Positions 11,096 to 21,603 of a stretch of DNA of 64,000 nucleotides are shown one piece after another. A program made the translations under genes and the position numbers. The stretch spans positions 2,039,805-2,103,804 of the forward strand of contig NSJX01000001.1 of NCBI GenBank assembly GCA_002286715.1, read 5' to 3'. The notes under the pieces were generated by a model. It was not told the origin of the DNA and made no database searches. It was given only the letters and a program-made list of their open reading frames with translations. This DNA is from Dentipellis sp. KUC8613. Lineage: Eukaryota > Basidiomycota > Agaricomycetes > Russulales > Hericiaceae. Position 1 is the first letter of the stretch. Each line of letters opens with the position of its first letter.

Positions 11096-13322
11096 ATGAG
11101 CAAGCCAGACGCCCCGCAGCCGCAGCCCCGGCGCCTCGTCTCGTACGCCGAGCTGCAGCAGCACAACACGCGCGCGGACCTGTGGGTGCTCATCGCCGGC
11201 GAGGTGTACGACGCGACGGGCATCGTCGACGCGCACCCCGGCGGCGTGGGCCCGCTCGTGAAGCATGCGGGGAAGGACGCGACGTGAGCTTTTCTTTCCC
11301 TTGTTCATCATCTTTCGTATCGTTCTCACTGGCGCACTCGGATTATGGATGCTGGGCACTGGACGTGAAATGCTGGGCGTGAATCGCTGGACGTGAAATA
11401 TGGAATATGGGCTGTGGGTTACGCGCCATGGGCTGTGGGTTGCGGTTGCGGGTTGGTCGGATAACGCGCCGAAAACCACAGCAAAGCCTTCACCCCGATC
11501 CACCCGCCCGGCACGCTCGACGCGCTCCCGCCGGGCGCGCACATCGGCACGATCGACCCCGCGACGGTGCCGCACGGGCGCGACGCGGACGCGCCGAGCG
11601 CGGAGGAGCGCAGGATCGCAAGTGCGCGCGCCGCGCTGCCTGTGCCCGGTGCGGCGCTGAATCTGGTCGAGATCGAGGTGCGTTGCGTTGCGTTGGTTTC
11701 TGTCGGGGGTTTGGGAGGTGCTGATGTGTGGATGGTGGGATGTTGGGTGTTGGATGTTGGATGCAGGAACTTGCGAAGACGGTGCTGAGCGAGACGGCGT
11801 GGGCTTATTATCGGAGTGCGGGGGACGACTGCAACTGTGCGTACCCCTCCATGCCTTCTTAGATTCACACTTGTGCTGAATTGAGCTCATGGTGCACACA
11901 TAGCCTACGACGAGAACCGCGCCGCGTTCAAACGCTTCTGGTTCCGGCCCCGCGTGTACGTCCATCCGCCCTTCATGAAATAAAGATGTATACGTATACG
12001 CTAACGCACGCGGGCCAGGATGAACAAAATCTGGCACGCCACGACCGAGTGCAAACAGTTCGGATACCCGAGCACACTGCCCATCTGGATATGCCCCGCC
12101 GCGCTCGCGCGCCTCGGGCATCCGGATGGTGAGATGAACCTGACGCGTGCGGCGGGGAAGGAGGGTATCTTGCAAGGCGTGAGTCTTTCGAATCTATGCC
12201 AGTCGAGCGAATGCTGAACATCAGACGCATGTGTAGTTGTCGAATAATTCAAGTTGTTCAGTGGACGAGATCATGAGCGTCAAAGCACCCAATCAACATA
12301 TCATCTTCCAGGTGCGCGCGCCCCGACAAGCTCGAGCTCTTAGGCATTGGCTGACAATGACAACGTGCTGCAGCTCTACGTGAACAAGGACCGCCCGAAG
12401 ACGGCCGCGCTGCTGCCGACGCTGCGCGCGCGGGGGTTCAGCGCGCTGATGGTGACGGTCGACGCGGCGGTCTCGGGGAAGCGCGAGCTCGACATGCGCA
12501 CGAAGGGTGACTTTGCGGGGCCGGCGGGGGGCAAGTCGCAGCAGGGCTCTGGGGCGGGCGTCGGTCTGGTGCGCATTCTCCCTCGCGCGTGTGAGTCGAG
12601 ATGTTCGGCTGACTTTCGCGGTGATGGTGCAGTCGATATCGGGGTACCAGGATCCGGATGTGTGCTGGGACGATATTCAGTGGTTCAGGAGCCTGACGGA
12701 CCTGCCGTTGATTCTGAAGGGCATCCAGTGCGTTGAGGTACGTGTGTAAGGCTTGACGGCACAGCGAAGAGAAGTGCTGATGCATTGTGTGGGCGTGGGC
12801 AGGACGCGGTGAAGGCGTTCGAGGAGTATCATGTGGATGCGATCGTGCTCTCGAACCACGGCGGGCGGGAGCTGGACTTGTAAGTGGCCGTGCGTCAGCA
12901 CATATCGATGTCTGACGATTTTGCATTTTGCATTTTGCATTTCGCAGCTCGCCGGCGCCGATAACGGTGCTGTATGAACTGCAGCAGCAGCGGCCGGATA
13001 TTCTGCAGAAGTATGAGGTGCACATCGATGGGGGGATCACGCGGGGCACGGACGTGCTGAAGGCGCTCTGCCTGGGCGCGCGAGGCGTCGGGCTCGGACG
13101 GGCGTTTCTGTATGGGAACGGGTGCTGGGGCGAGGAGGGCGCGCAGCGCGTTATCGAAAGTCCGTGTTTTGTGCATTCTCGGCGATGGGAGCGATACTGA
13201 TTCGAAGAACAGTCATGCGGGAGGAGATCAAGACGGGGATGCAGCTGATGGGAGTGACCCGGCTGGAGCGACTGGGACCGCAGCTGGTGCGATACGAAGG
13301 CGTGGCACGTTCGAGACTGTAG
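11096..13322 (+). CDS. Flavocytochrome b2-type L-lactate (2-hydroxyacid) dehydrogenase
   Basis: An N-terminal cytochrome b5 domain begins directly after a short Pro-rich leader: DLWVLIAGEVYDATGIVDAH, HPGG as first haem His, HPPG after intron 1 (11284-11481) as second. Then comes an FMN-dependent alpha-hydroxyacid dehydrogenase barrel: TAWAYYRSAGDD, FKRFWFRPRV, LPIWICPAALARLGHPDGE, IFQLYVNKDR, LMVTVDAAVSGKRELDMR, LPLILKGIQCVEDAV, DAIVLSNHGGRELDF (active-site His, substrate Arg) and HIDGGITRGTDVLKAL, GLGRAFLYG. The stop is at 13320-13322. Yeast Cyb2 oxidises lactate in the mitochondrial intermembrane space, but this protein shows no presequence or sorting segment at the chosen Met. At least three introns carry short tandem repeats. 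Exact 2-hydroxyacid specificity cannot be read here. Confidence 0.9.
12919..12942. repeat. Intronic heptamer microsatellite (TTTTGCA)
   Basis: Just over three tandem copies of a TTTTGCA unit lie immediately upstream of the acceptor of an intron in the lactate dehydrogenase gene, next to the polypyrimidine tract. Confidence 0.8.
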
Positions 13323-13583
13323 AATACGTGTGTTGTTGTAGACGCTGGACGGAGCTTCAGAGCGTAGATCCGATGCGATTACTGCAGCTGGGGCACGTTT
13401 GCCTCAAGCTTTTGAAAGAGCTGCTTTGAAAGACTTGGGGCAGTTGCAAGCCACTTGCTGCGTTTGTCTCGCGTTGCCCGAGTCTCAGACGCGCGCGCCA
13501 GTCACGTTTGTCCGCCCTCATCTTTCCTTTCCTTCCCTCCTTCTCGTCGCGCACGCCGCCAGGACGTGCCGACGCCGTCGACC

Positions 13584-15293
13584 ATGAACTCGCTTTCCTA
13601 TTTATCTCGCCAGTTCGACGTCCTCGCCGCAGCACGCTCCCCGCCATCCACCCCAACCGGCGAGCTCCCGCCACCCCTCGCCTCGTCCTCCAGCCCCACC
13701 CGCCGCTACAGCCTGTCTGCTCGGCCCACACCCCATGCAGCGACAGAAGCTTCTGCCGCTGCCACCATGACCACCACCGCGACGTGGTCACTCAAGGCCC
13801 TCGTTGCGCCCCCGCCCCCACAGCGCCCCCGCCGCGCACTCACGTCCCCCGCCCGCATAACGACGGCCTCGCGCTCGCGCTCCAAGTCGCAGGCCCGCCG
13901 CACATCGATCCGCCTCAAGGCCGCCTCGCAGCCGCAGGGCGTGCTGCGCCGGCTCTTCTTCGTGCGCGTGCTCGTCCTGCTCTGGCACACCGTCTGCGCC
14001 GCCGCGCGCTCCGTCATGGTGTGGCAGGTGCAGGTCGATGTCGCGGGCGCCGCGTCCGCAGGGGCGCTCACGGACGGCGAGCCCGAGCCCGAGACGGAGA
14101 AGGAGAGCGACGGCGAGCCCGAGGACGAGGAGAAGCGGCTGCTCGCCCTCCAGCCTGCGGCGGCGCCCGCAGCGCCAGCCGCTGCCCTCCCGCCCTCGTA
14201 CACGCCCGCAGCCCCGCTCGACTCTGCCCAAGGCCCTCCCTCGCACGCCCATCCGCCACAACCCCAGCCCCAGCCCCAGCACCCACACCAACACCAACTG
14301 CACACCCTCCCCGCGCAGCCCGAGTCCGCGCTGCTCCCGCACCCGCTCGTCTCGTCCCTCCTCCCCGCGCCCGCCTTCACGCTCACGCTCTCCCGCACGG
14401 TCTCGCGCACACCCACGCCGCCGCCGCCGGGCCTCCCGATCGCCCCGCGCAAGACGCCGTTCCACCTCCCCAAGACGCTCGTGCTCGACCTCGACGAGAC
14501 GCTCATCCACTCGACGACCCGCGCGCTGCACCCCGCCGGCGGCTCCTCAGGGCTGCTCGGCGGGCTGGGGCTGGGGCTCGGGGGCAACAAGGGCGCGGGG
14601 CACATGGTCGAGGTCGTCCTCGGCGGCCGCAGCACCCTCTACCACGTCTACAAGCGGCCGTTTGTCGACTTCTTTCTGCACAAGGTGCGTCGCGTTGTTC
14701 CACTCGGCCTGTGGCTATATGCGCCTGTGCTGGGACATGCGGCTGACGAGCGCCGCACCAGGTGTCGGCGTGGTACACGCTGGTGATATTCACCGCGTCC
14801 ATGCAGGAGTACGCGGACCCCGTTATCGACTGGCTCGACGCCGGCCGGGGCATCCTCGGGCGGCGATTCTTCCGCGAGGTGAGCCCTTCGCCCCTTGCCT
14901 TGCTGAGTGCGTGCGATTGCTGACGCTGACTCCGCGCAGTCATGCACGCAGCTGCCGAACGGCTCGTACTCGAAGGACCTGACGGTCGTCGAGCAGGACC
15001 TGGCGCGCGTCTGCCTCGTCGACAACTCGCCGATCAGCTACAGCCCACAGGAGAGTGCGTGTCATTTCTTCTCTTATCCCTTTGTTTTTCTTGCGTCCTT
15101 GTTATCTGGGGGAGTGCGCTCTGGTAATTTTGGTGCTGATGCATGCTTGTGCGCCGCAGTGAACGGCATCCCCATCGAAGGCTGGACGCACGACCCCTCA
15201 GACCAAGCGCTGCTCGACCTCCTCCCCGTGCTCGACTCCCTGCGCTTCACCAGCGACGTGCGGCACGTCCTCGGCATCCGCGGGTACTCATAG
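13584..15293 (+). CDS. NEM1: Nuclear-envelope HAD phosphatase (Nem1/CTDNEP1-Dullard type)
   Basis: Exons 13584-14684, 14762-14878, 14940-15054 and 15160-15293 give 488 aa, with a consistent frame. A long Ser/Pro/Arg-rich N-terminus is followed by a hydrophobic stretch near residues 126-148 ([14 protein letters not shown]) that can anchor the protein. A low-complexity Pro/Gln/His region follows, then the FCP1/SCP catalytic domain from about residue 295. It contains [13 protein letters not shown] (DxDxT, nucleophile Asp), [31 protein letters not shown], and [18 protein letters not shown] (motif III). Nem1 with Spo7 dephosphorylates the lipin Pah1 at the ER and nuclear envelope, controlling phosphatidate use (family knowledge). 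The extended N-terminus is not conserved and its start is the least certain part. Confidence 0.88.
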
Positions 15294-16444
15294 CCCGCCG
15301 CCCCCGCCGCCGACTGACCACGAGCACGTATGCATCTCATGCACATGCCTCACGCCCGGCACAGGCGCGGTTCTGTAGATACGCGCCGGACATTGACATC
15401 ACGCATACACACCACACCATCACCACACCACACACCCATGCATTATCCGTCCATACATCCTTTCATACGCCTACATGCACACTCGTACATCCCCCACACC
15501 CACACCCGCCCCGCCCCCGTCCTACCACGCTCTCGATACACTCTCACCTTTGGGCCTTGTTCTTATTCGCTTCGTTTTCGGTGTATATATTTCCGCGCCT
15601 GGGCCGTCGACGTCGCTCGCTCATCCGTAATATCCGCTTCTCGTCCCCTCACCTCACCGCGCGCGCTGCTCTAGGAGCAGCGTGCGTGTCCGCCATCCTT
15701 GTTCCCCGCCCCCACCACACACCCCTCCACTTGTTTCGCCCGTCCTGCTTTCTGAGTACCTACCGCGCTTCACGTTATACGCTCCGCCTCCACGCTCCAC
15801 GCTCCACTATCATATTGTACCGCTATACCATCTTGCTGGGTCTATAAAGCCGAATCTCCAATCTGCGATGCTCGATTCCGATATGCAAGTGCTCTTCATG
15901 CCTGAATGGCTAGGTCTGGATAAGTTCTTTCGATGTGCTGTACCAGGAGGGTGGCTTTTGGTTCCGCTTTCGCCATTGTTTGTGGTTGCGCCGCAGCAGC
16001 TCGAGATGTATAACGCACACTCAATCAATCAATCGAATGCATCTCTTGCATTTGCGTATAATAGTAAAACACATGTAGGAGGACGGACGGGCGGACGGAC
16101 GGTGGGCGGCGAATGGGTTGATTGGTACTAGTACTACTACGACTGCGGCGGCGAGCATCTCAAATCATGAAAAGAAAGAAAGTCAAAGAAAAATCAAATC
16201 AAAGAGCCAAATCAAGAGCGGAAGGCGAACGGGGCGGGCCCACGTGTACGCGTGCGGAGAGGTGTACATAGGTCGTGGCGGGGCAGGGGGCAGGGGGCGT
16301 TGTGAGCGGGTAACGGCGGGATGCTAGTGTAGGGCGGGAGTGGATAGATTACAGCCGGAGGCAGCAGGGCACTGGCAGGTCGGAAAGAAAAGGGAGAAAG
16401 GACGGGATAGGAACAGACGAAGGAGAGGGAGTGCAAGAGTCGGG
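15294..16444. other. Convergent intergenic region, 3' of NEM1 and SNF7
   Basis: About 1.15 kb between two converging stops. The first half is CA/CT-rich (ACCAC and CACACC runs), the middle is more AT-rich, and a GGAC-type microsatellite lies at 16081-16102. No gene is supported. Confidence 0.6.
16081..16102. repeat. GGAC-type microsatellite
   Basis: Imperfect tandem GGAC/GGGC units in the convergent intergenic region. Simple repeat, not coding. Confidence 0.7.
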
Positions 16445-17424
16445 TTACATGGCCAGCTCGGCCTGGAGCGCCTTGAGCTCCGCCTCCTCGTCTTGCTCTG
16501 CTGTCCGTTCCCGGGCTGTGATCGTCGTCAGCGCGGTGCGAAAGGAAGCGAGCACGCGGAGAGATACGTACTCTGCTGCACGGGGGTCATGCCGGCAGGG
16601 GTGTGCACTGGGACGTGGTCCGCGCCGGCCAGCCGCTCGTTCAGATCCTCTTCCTCCAGATCCCGGAGCTCGTTCTTCAGCTCGTCCTGCGCGGCGCGGT
16701 TCAGCACAAAGGAGTATAGTAAGCGCTCGGGAGAGGCGTACCTCGTCGATGTCGATGCCCGCGTATGCGGGGTTCGATATCGCCTCTGATATCTCGTTCG
16801 CGAGCTCGCGCTGCTCGTTGATCGCGTTCATCGTCGCATCCACCGTGTCGATATTCCTGCGGGCGCGCATGCGCTGTTCTTAGCACCTTATCCCGCAAAC
16901 TACACGCCGCGTGGGCAGAGCAGAACAAAGGTGGAAGACGCACCAGGAGCCGTGGATCGTCTTGAGCGCGTCCGAGCCCTTCTTCATGGCCGCCATCGTC
17001 TCCGCATTGATATTCGCCGACTCGAGCGTGTTCATCTGCATCTCGAGCTGCAGCCGCGCGCCCGCAAGCCTGTCGAGCTCCGTCTCGTTCATCTTCTTCC
17101 GCCGCAGCGCCTGCGTCGCCACTGGGCCCCCACACACGCACACACGCACGGCGTCAGTATCGCATCCGCTGACAAACGACCAGCCCGCCCGCCCGCGCGT
17201 GTGTGTGGGTCGGGCGGGCGGAGAAGGAGAAAGGGACACGCACCGGCCTTGTTGGAGACGGCGTTCGCCTTGGCCTTGGCGAGGTCGTCGTTGATCTTCT
17301 TCTGCAGGTGCTCCTCCTTCTTCTCGAGCATCTGCAGCTGCTGCCGTATGCCCACGATCGCCTCGCGCGCGGTCTGCTTCGGGTCGCGCCGCCCTCCAAA
17401 GTAGCTCATAAACGACGCCATCAT
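16445..17424 (-). CDS. SNF7: ESCRT-III subunit Snf7/Vps32
   Basis: The start is an ATG at 17424 or the adjacent ATG at 17421. Spliced protein: SFMSYFGGRRDPKQTAREAI, a coiled-coil basic helix (LQMLEKKEEHLQKKINDDLA), ALRRKKMNETELDRLAGARL, LESANINAETMAAMKKGSDA, NIDTVDATMNAINEQRELAN, an acidic DELKNELRDLEEEDLNERLA and the C-terminus DEEAELKALQAELAM. This is the canonical Snf7 order: alpha-1/2 hairpin, acidic C-terminal half, and a MIM-like terminal helix for Vps4. Snf7 polymerises on endosomal membranes during multivesicular-body sorting and also acts in pH signalling (family knowledge). Introns lie between each of these blocks. The stop TAA is at 16445-16447. Confidence 0.93.
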
Positions 17425-18974
17425 GGTGCTCCCGGAGGGTCTCTTGTGGTCTAGGGGGTGTGCAGGGGCGAGGACAAGGGTGAGGAGGGTGGCCGAGTCG
17501 GTAACGCGGTGTATGTGCTGCGGCACTGCTAGTAACACCTACTGAGCCTTGCTGACGCCACCGTCTCTGCTGCGGGGAGACAAAGATGGCCCGATATGGA
17601 TGGGGGATGCCACGGTCATGTGCGCGGCACGTGTATCCGCGAACTCGAGTCATTGTCAATGTCCCGTCGGAGAGATGATCGATGTTATGTTCAACGACTG
17701 TGCATCCGCGAACTGCCTCCGAGCCTGCTATGCCTGGGGGACGCAACAGTCAACGTCTACGGTGTGAAGTCATCTCTTCGTGTTGCTGAACTGCTCACCT
17801 GTGGAGATTTATGTGCGCACGGCTATGTATTGAGCTTGAACTGTCAACAGATTGCTATCTGGCTGCAACACCACGGGCCGATGTCTTTGAGTCAGACACA
17901 CTCACGACACAACATCCGAGGCCTTGCGTTGCGAAGGTCTGGCCTCTTTGCACCACTAGAAGACCCTTGTGATTAGCCTGAACCGAGGGTCGTCGCAGAA
18001 TCGTCCGTGCGGCGGCGGCAGGCGCGCTGCGCAGCCGAGCTCTACGGGCGCGACTGGATGGATACAACACAGGTCCCTCCGCGAAGTGCTCGACCTGCGC
18101 GTATAACCCCAGTGGCCACCCTTGGAGATACACTGTGGAGCCCCGAGGTTCGTGCGTCGGTCTACGGTGAGTCCCAAATCGCATTAATATTAGTCCATCG
18201 CGCTAGCCTAATAGCAGTGATATCTGTCTCAGTAATTTGCATTCCTGGTCTCCTGCAGTCTCTCGCTTGCTAGCTCCGCGTGGACACCACCTACACCCGT
18301 CTTAGCGCACGATAAATTAGATCCTCCAGAAAACGGACCGCAATTGCGCCTGGCGTTCTGGGTACCGGACTTTGCCTCCCTCGCCACCTAGACCGCCGCA
18401 GCGTCCTGAAATTTTGCTCTTTGGCCTCTCGCGTACGCTTTGGCGGAACGTTCTGATCTATGCCATCGTCTGATGGCTTCTGATATTCTGTGTTTTATTT
18501 CCGACATATCGTGCGGTTTTCATGTAATCAGCAGTGGGCACTCCCCATCTCCCCGTATCAATGCCCACCCTCGTGTTTTTTTACGTGGCCGAGCGTGCTC
18601 ATGGTGCCTTATTATTCCCTGCCGCTCTCTCGCCTCCGGCGGGACGGGTCGTGTGATTCCGCGCACACCACCAGCGGCACTACCTCTGGCGCCTGCGCTG
18701 TGTTTTTTCTCGCGCACCCCAGACCTCCGAACATCCGCAGCGGAAGCAGCATCCCCATAATGACCCCTCGGGACGGGTGACTGCTTCTAGAAGCGAAACA
18801 TCGCGGAGCTGTCACTCGCCGCATCGGGTTGAGCATGAGGTTCGCTCTTTTGATGTCTTCTCCGGGAGCCATCGTTCTCCCATGCCCAGCCCTCAGACGC
18901 GGACGGCACGGTTAATTCAGGACGCTCCACGACAGTACATGCCTTTCAACATACCATATACAGACTGTCTAGAT
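17425..18974. other. Intergenic, SNF7 5' side and transporter 3' side
   Basis: About 1.55 kb. Small frames lack codon bias and conserved residues. A tRNA A-box-like string at 17488 has no B box. A word of the type ATCCGCGAACT occurs twice (near 17636 and 17704). No gene supported. Confidence 0.5.
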
Positions 18975-21056
18975 TCACAGGAGGTACCGCCAGCCCTTCT
19001 CCCTGACGCCCTTCGCGTCTTCCTCCTCGTCCATTTTCTGGTTCAGCCGCACCAAGTGCATGCGGTAGAACCATAGCATGACGATGGTCAGCCCTTGGCA
19101 CGCGATGCAAATCGCGTACGAGTTACGGTATGTCGGGCCCCAGGTCGACGGCCAGACGTATCTACAGACAGGCCGGACGTCATCGTCGCATTTAGCTCGC
19201 AAAGGACAATCAGTACTCACGATCCCGCCACATTGCCGAGCTGAGAGAACGCGTTGATGAACGCGAGAGCGACGGCGCGCTTGGAGGGCGGCCTGGGGAA
19301 GGAGTTCGGGAGCCATGCGTAGAAGACGACGAAGCCTGCGTAAGATTGTGCCATTAAGAATCTGGAGCCGCCCATGTCAACGGCATCATCCCCGAGGAGA
19401 ACGCGAGGACATCGACACCTACAAGGACACATAGCGTGCCGCGATGTTCATTGTGGAGATTGCGATGATGAATCCGATAAGTCCCAGCGATAAGGACACG
19501 CTGATGTGCCAGAATCGTTCGTGGGTCTTGTCAGAATGTCTAAAATTATGCTGTAAGGATCACGGACTCCGAACGGGTCCGCGAGAGACTGATAATTAAG
19601 TTCGGGGTCGGCGTTGGCGTACCTCGCCAGGAAGAACGCTTCGAGGGCCGCGAAAATGAACGGCGGCGCACAGAGCACCAGGGTGACTGTCGGCCCGTAT
19701 CCCAGTGTTGCGCTAAGGGTGGGGAAATACGCATTAAACGACAGGCCGATCACGTTGCTGCACATCGCAAGCGCCAGCCACCAAACCTTCCAGTCGGTAA
19801 GCGCCATGCGTAATCCGTGCAGATGACCCCTTTCCGTTTCACCCTGATCGCCAATCCCGTCGAAATCCGCCGCCATGCGCTTCAGCGCCAGTGACCGCTC
19901 TTGCGGGGTCAGCCAGCGTGTGGTCGTCGGGAAATCTGGCAGAATGAAGATGGCACAGACGGCGAAGAACATGGTCAGGGCGCCTTCGATGTAGAACAGC
20001 CACCTGTCGGCGTTGGTTTCATGCGCTGTCCGAATGGTATGCAGGTGGACGTATTGCTTACCGCCAAGCTGCATGTCCAAGCTTTCCGTCCAAGCCGTCA
20101 AGGATGCCGCTGGCCATCAGTGACCCGAAAGCATTGCTGATGATATTACCACAGTAAAGGATGGCTACGCGCGAACCAATTTCTGACTTGGTGTACCATT
20201 TTGAAATCAAGAACAGCGAGCCAGGGAAGAAGGCTGCTTCCATAAAGCCGAGAAAGAACCTGGTCAGCAGGGCGCCTGTAAAGCTGTGAAGGGTCAAGGC
20301 TTGCGGAGATTTAGGGTTATATCCGCGTGGCTTACTTCGTCGTGATGCCTAGATGCATATGTTCAGCGGGCTGTAATTGATGCGAGGTATTGGATATGAT
20401 GAGCGCACCGGTTAGACACGAAATCATGCCCCATATGATCATGCACGTTGGTATGTAAAGAGAAGGCCTTCCGATCCAGTTGAGGAACATGTTGCTAACA
20501 GAATGTAAGAACATGCCCCCCTGCTTCATAGTGAATCGAAGCACTCACGAAGGTATCTGCATGAGGATGTATCCGACATAGAGAATGGAAAGGAGCGTCG
20601 CGAACTCTTGTCCCTGCAAATGAAGGTCTTTCTCGAAGCCTCGCAGCCTTGCCGCTCTATCGCAGAGGATGCGGATTAGCAAAACCCCCTCTACGATATG
20701 CGTTTCCGGCCACTCACCCTGCATTGTTGCGATCGATCTGTCATAACAAGACAAGGTAGAGAATAAGGACTATGCAGGACCACATGGAGAAAAGAAAACT
20801 TTACGTAGTTCAAAATATAGATCACAACCAAGATGGACATCCGAAGATCGAGTTTCCGTAATAGCTTTCGTTCAAGACGCCTGCGCGCTTCCGGACCTCC
20901 GAACTCGGCATCGAGGTCCTCTTCGTGCTTCAGGTTGGGCGATACGGAGCGGTCGACGGAAACGGCCTTCTCGGGGTCGGCATCAAAACCCTTCTTGTCG
21001 CGAAGAGCTTCCGGAGCAGCCATGGCTAGAACCTCAGTGGGGACTTGATTCTCCAT
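18975..21056 (-). CDS. MFS transporter, Dal5/anion-cation symporter family
   Basis: ATG at 21056, stop at 18975-18977. The N-terminal tail is acidic and cytosolic, then LDLRMSILVVIYILNYIDRNNAG at the first helix, the classic ACS-family sequence (the IDRNNAG codons form their own short exon). Next come FATLLSILYVGYILMQIPSN, RPSLYIPTCMIIWGMISCLT, FTGALLTRFFLGFMEAAFFP, SKWYTKSEIGSRVAILYCGN, WRWLFYIEGALTMFFAVCA and then the second half with LIGFIIAISTMNIAARYVSL and a PPSKRAVALAFINAFSQLGN motif. Every splice joint keeps the frame, so the gene looks intact. Family members carry allantoate, nicotinate, pantothenate or other small carboxylates across the plasma membrane. The substrate cannot be told from sequence. 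Confidence 0.88.
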
Positions 21057-21603
21057 CTAGATAAACCTTGAAATTTTGATCTGGCCTTCTTTAGGGTTTG
21101 CAGTCGGCTGTTCCTCCGATAAACTTCGCGGCGGGGGATGCAGCTGGCAGAGCGCGCGGGGCGTCAGCTTCGATATCCGCGGACCGTCGATCGCACTATA
21201 TACCGCCTTGGAGACCTTAGCAGGTGACGGAGCAATCTCTGCCTCACTGCTCATAGCGAAGTCACATGGATGATTGTCGGGGCGTCGGGAGGAGTCCTCT
21301 CGAGGCTCGAGCGGCACAGTGGCCCGGACGAAGCAACATAGAGGTCACTTGAGTCTCCGGGCGCTTGTCGCCCCCGTGATTTTAGGGCGACCGCCGAAGT
21401 AGCGCCTGTATATGTTAGCGTGGAGATATCGGCCACTTACATAGAAGCGATTCAGCTGTTATGCAGATCACCCAAATGTTGGCTCGGGCGCTGTATTACT
21501 GTGGCCCAAGTGTCATGGTTCTGTATGCTGTTACAAGAAAGATATGATGCCTGAATCGTTATCAAGAAACCTTGAGAGAAGAGGGTGCTGTTGCAAAGGT
21601 ATC
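21057..21603. other. Intergenic between transporter promoter and E2-fusion 3' end
   Basis: About 0.55 kb. No gene. The transporter promoter lies here. Several GATA-core words are present, which would fit nitrogen control of a Dal5-type carrier, but such short words are expected by chance. Confidence 0.5.

Noticed and set aside
12438..13049. 203-codon minus-strand frame
   Set aside because: Opposite the FMN-binding core of the lactate dehydrogenase. No recognisable protein.
13706..14635. 309-codon minus-strand frame
   Set aside because: Antisense of the NEM1-type phosphatase. It arises from high GC3 on the coding strand.
17488..17508. tRNA-Leu/Ser-like A box (GGTGGCCGAGTCGGTAACG)
   Set aside because: No B box, no acceptor-stem pairing and no anticodon arm follow. 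Probably chance.
8975..21056. A metabolic gene cluster
   Set aside because: The neighbours (ceramide synthase, lactate dehydrogenase, phosphatase, Snf7, transporter) belong to unrelated pathways and include no backbone synthase.
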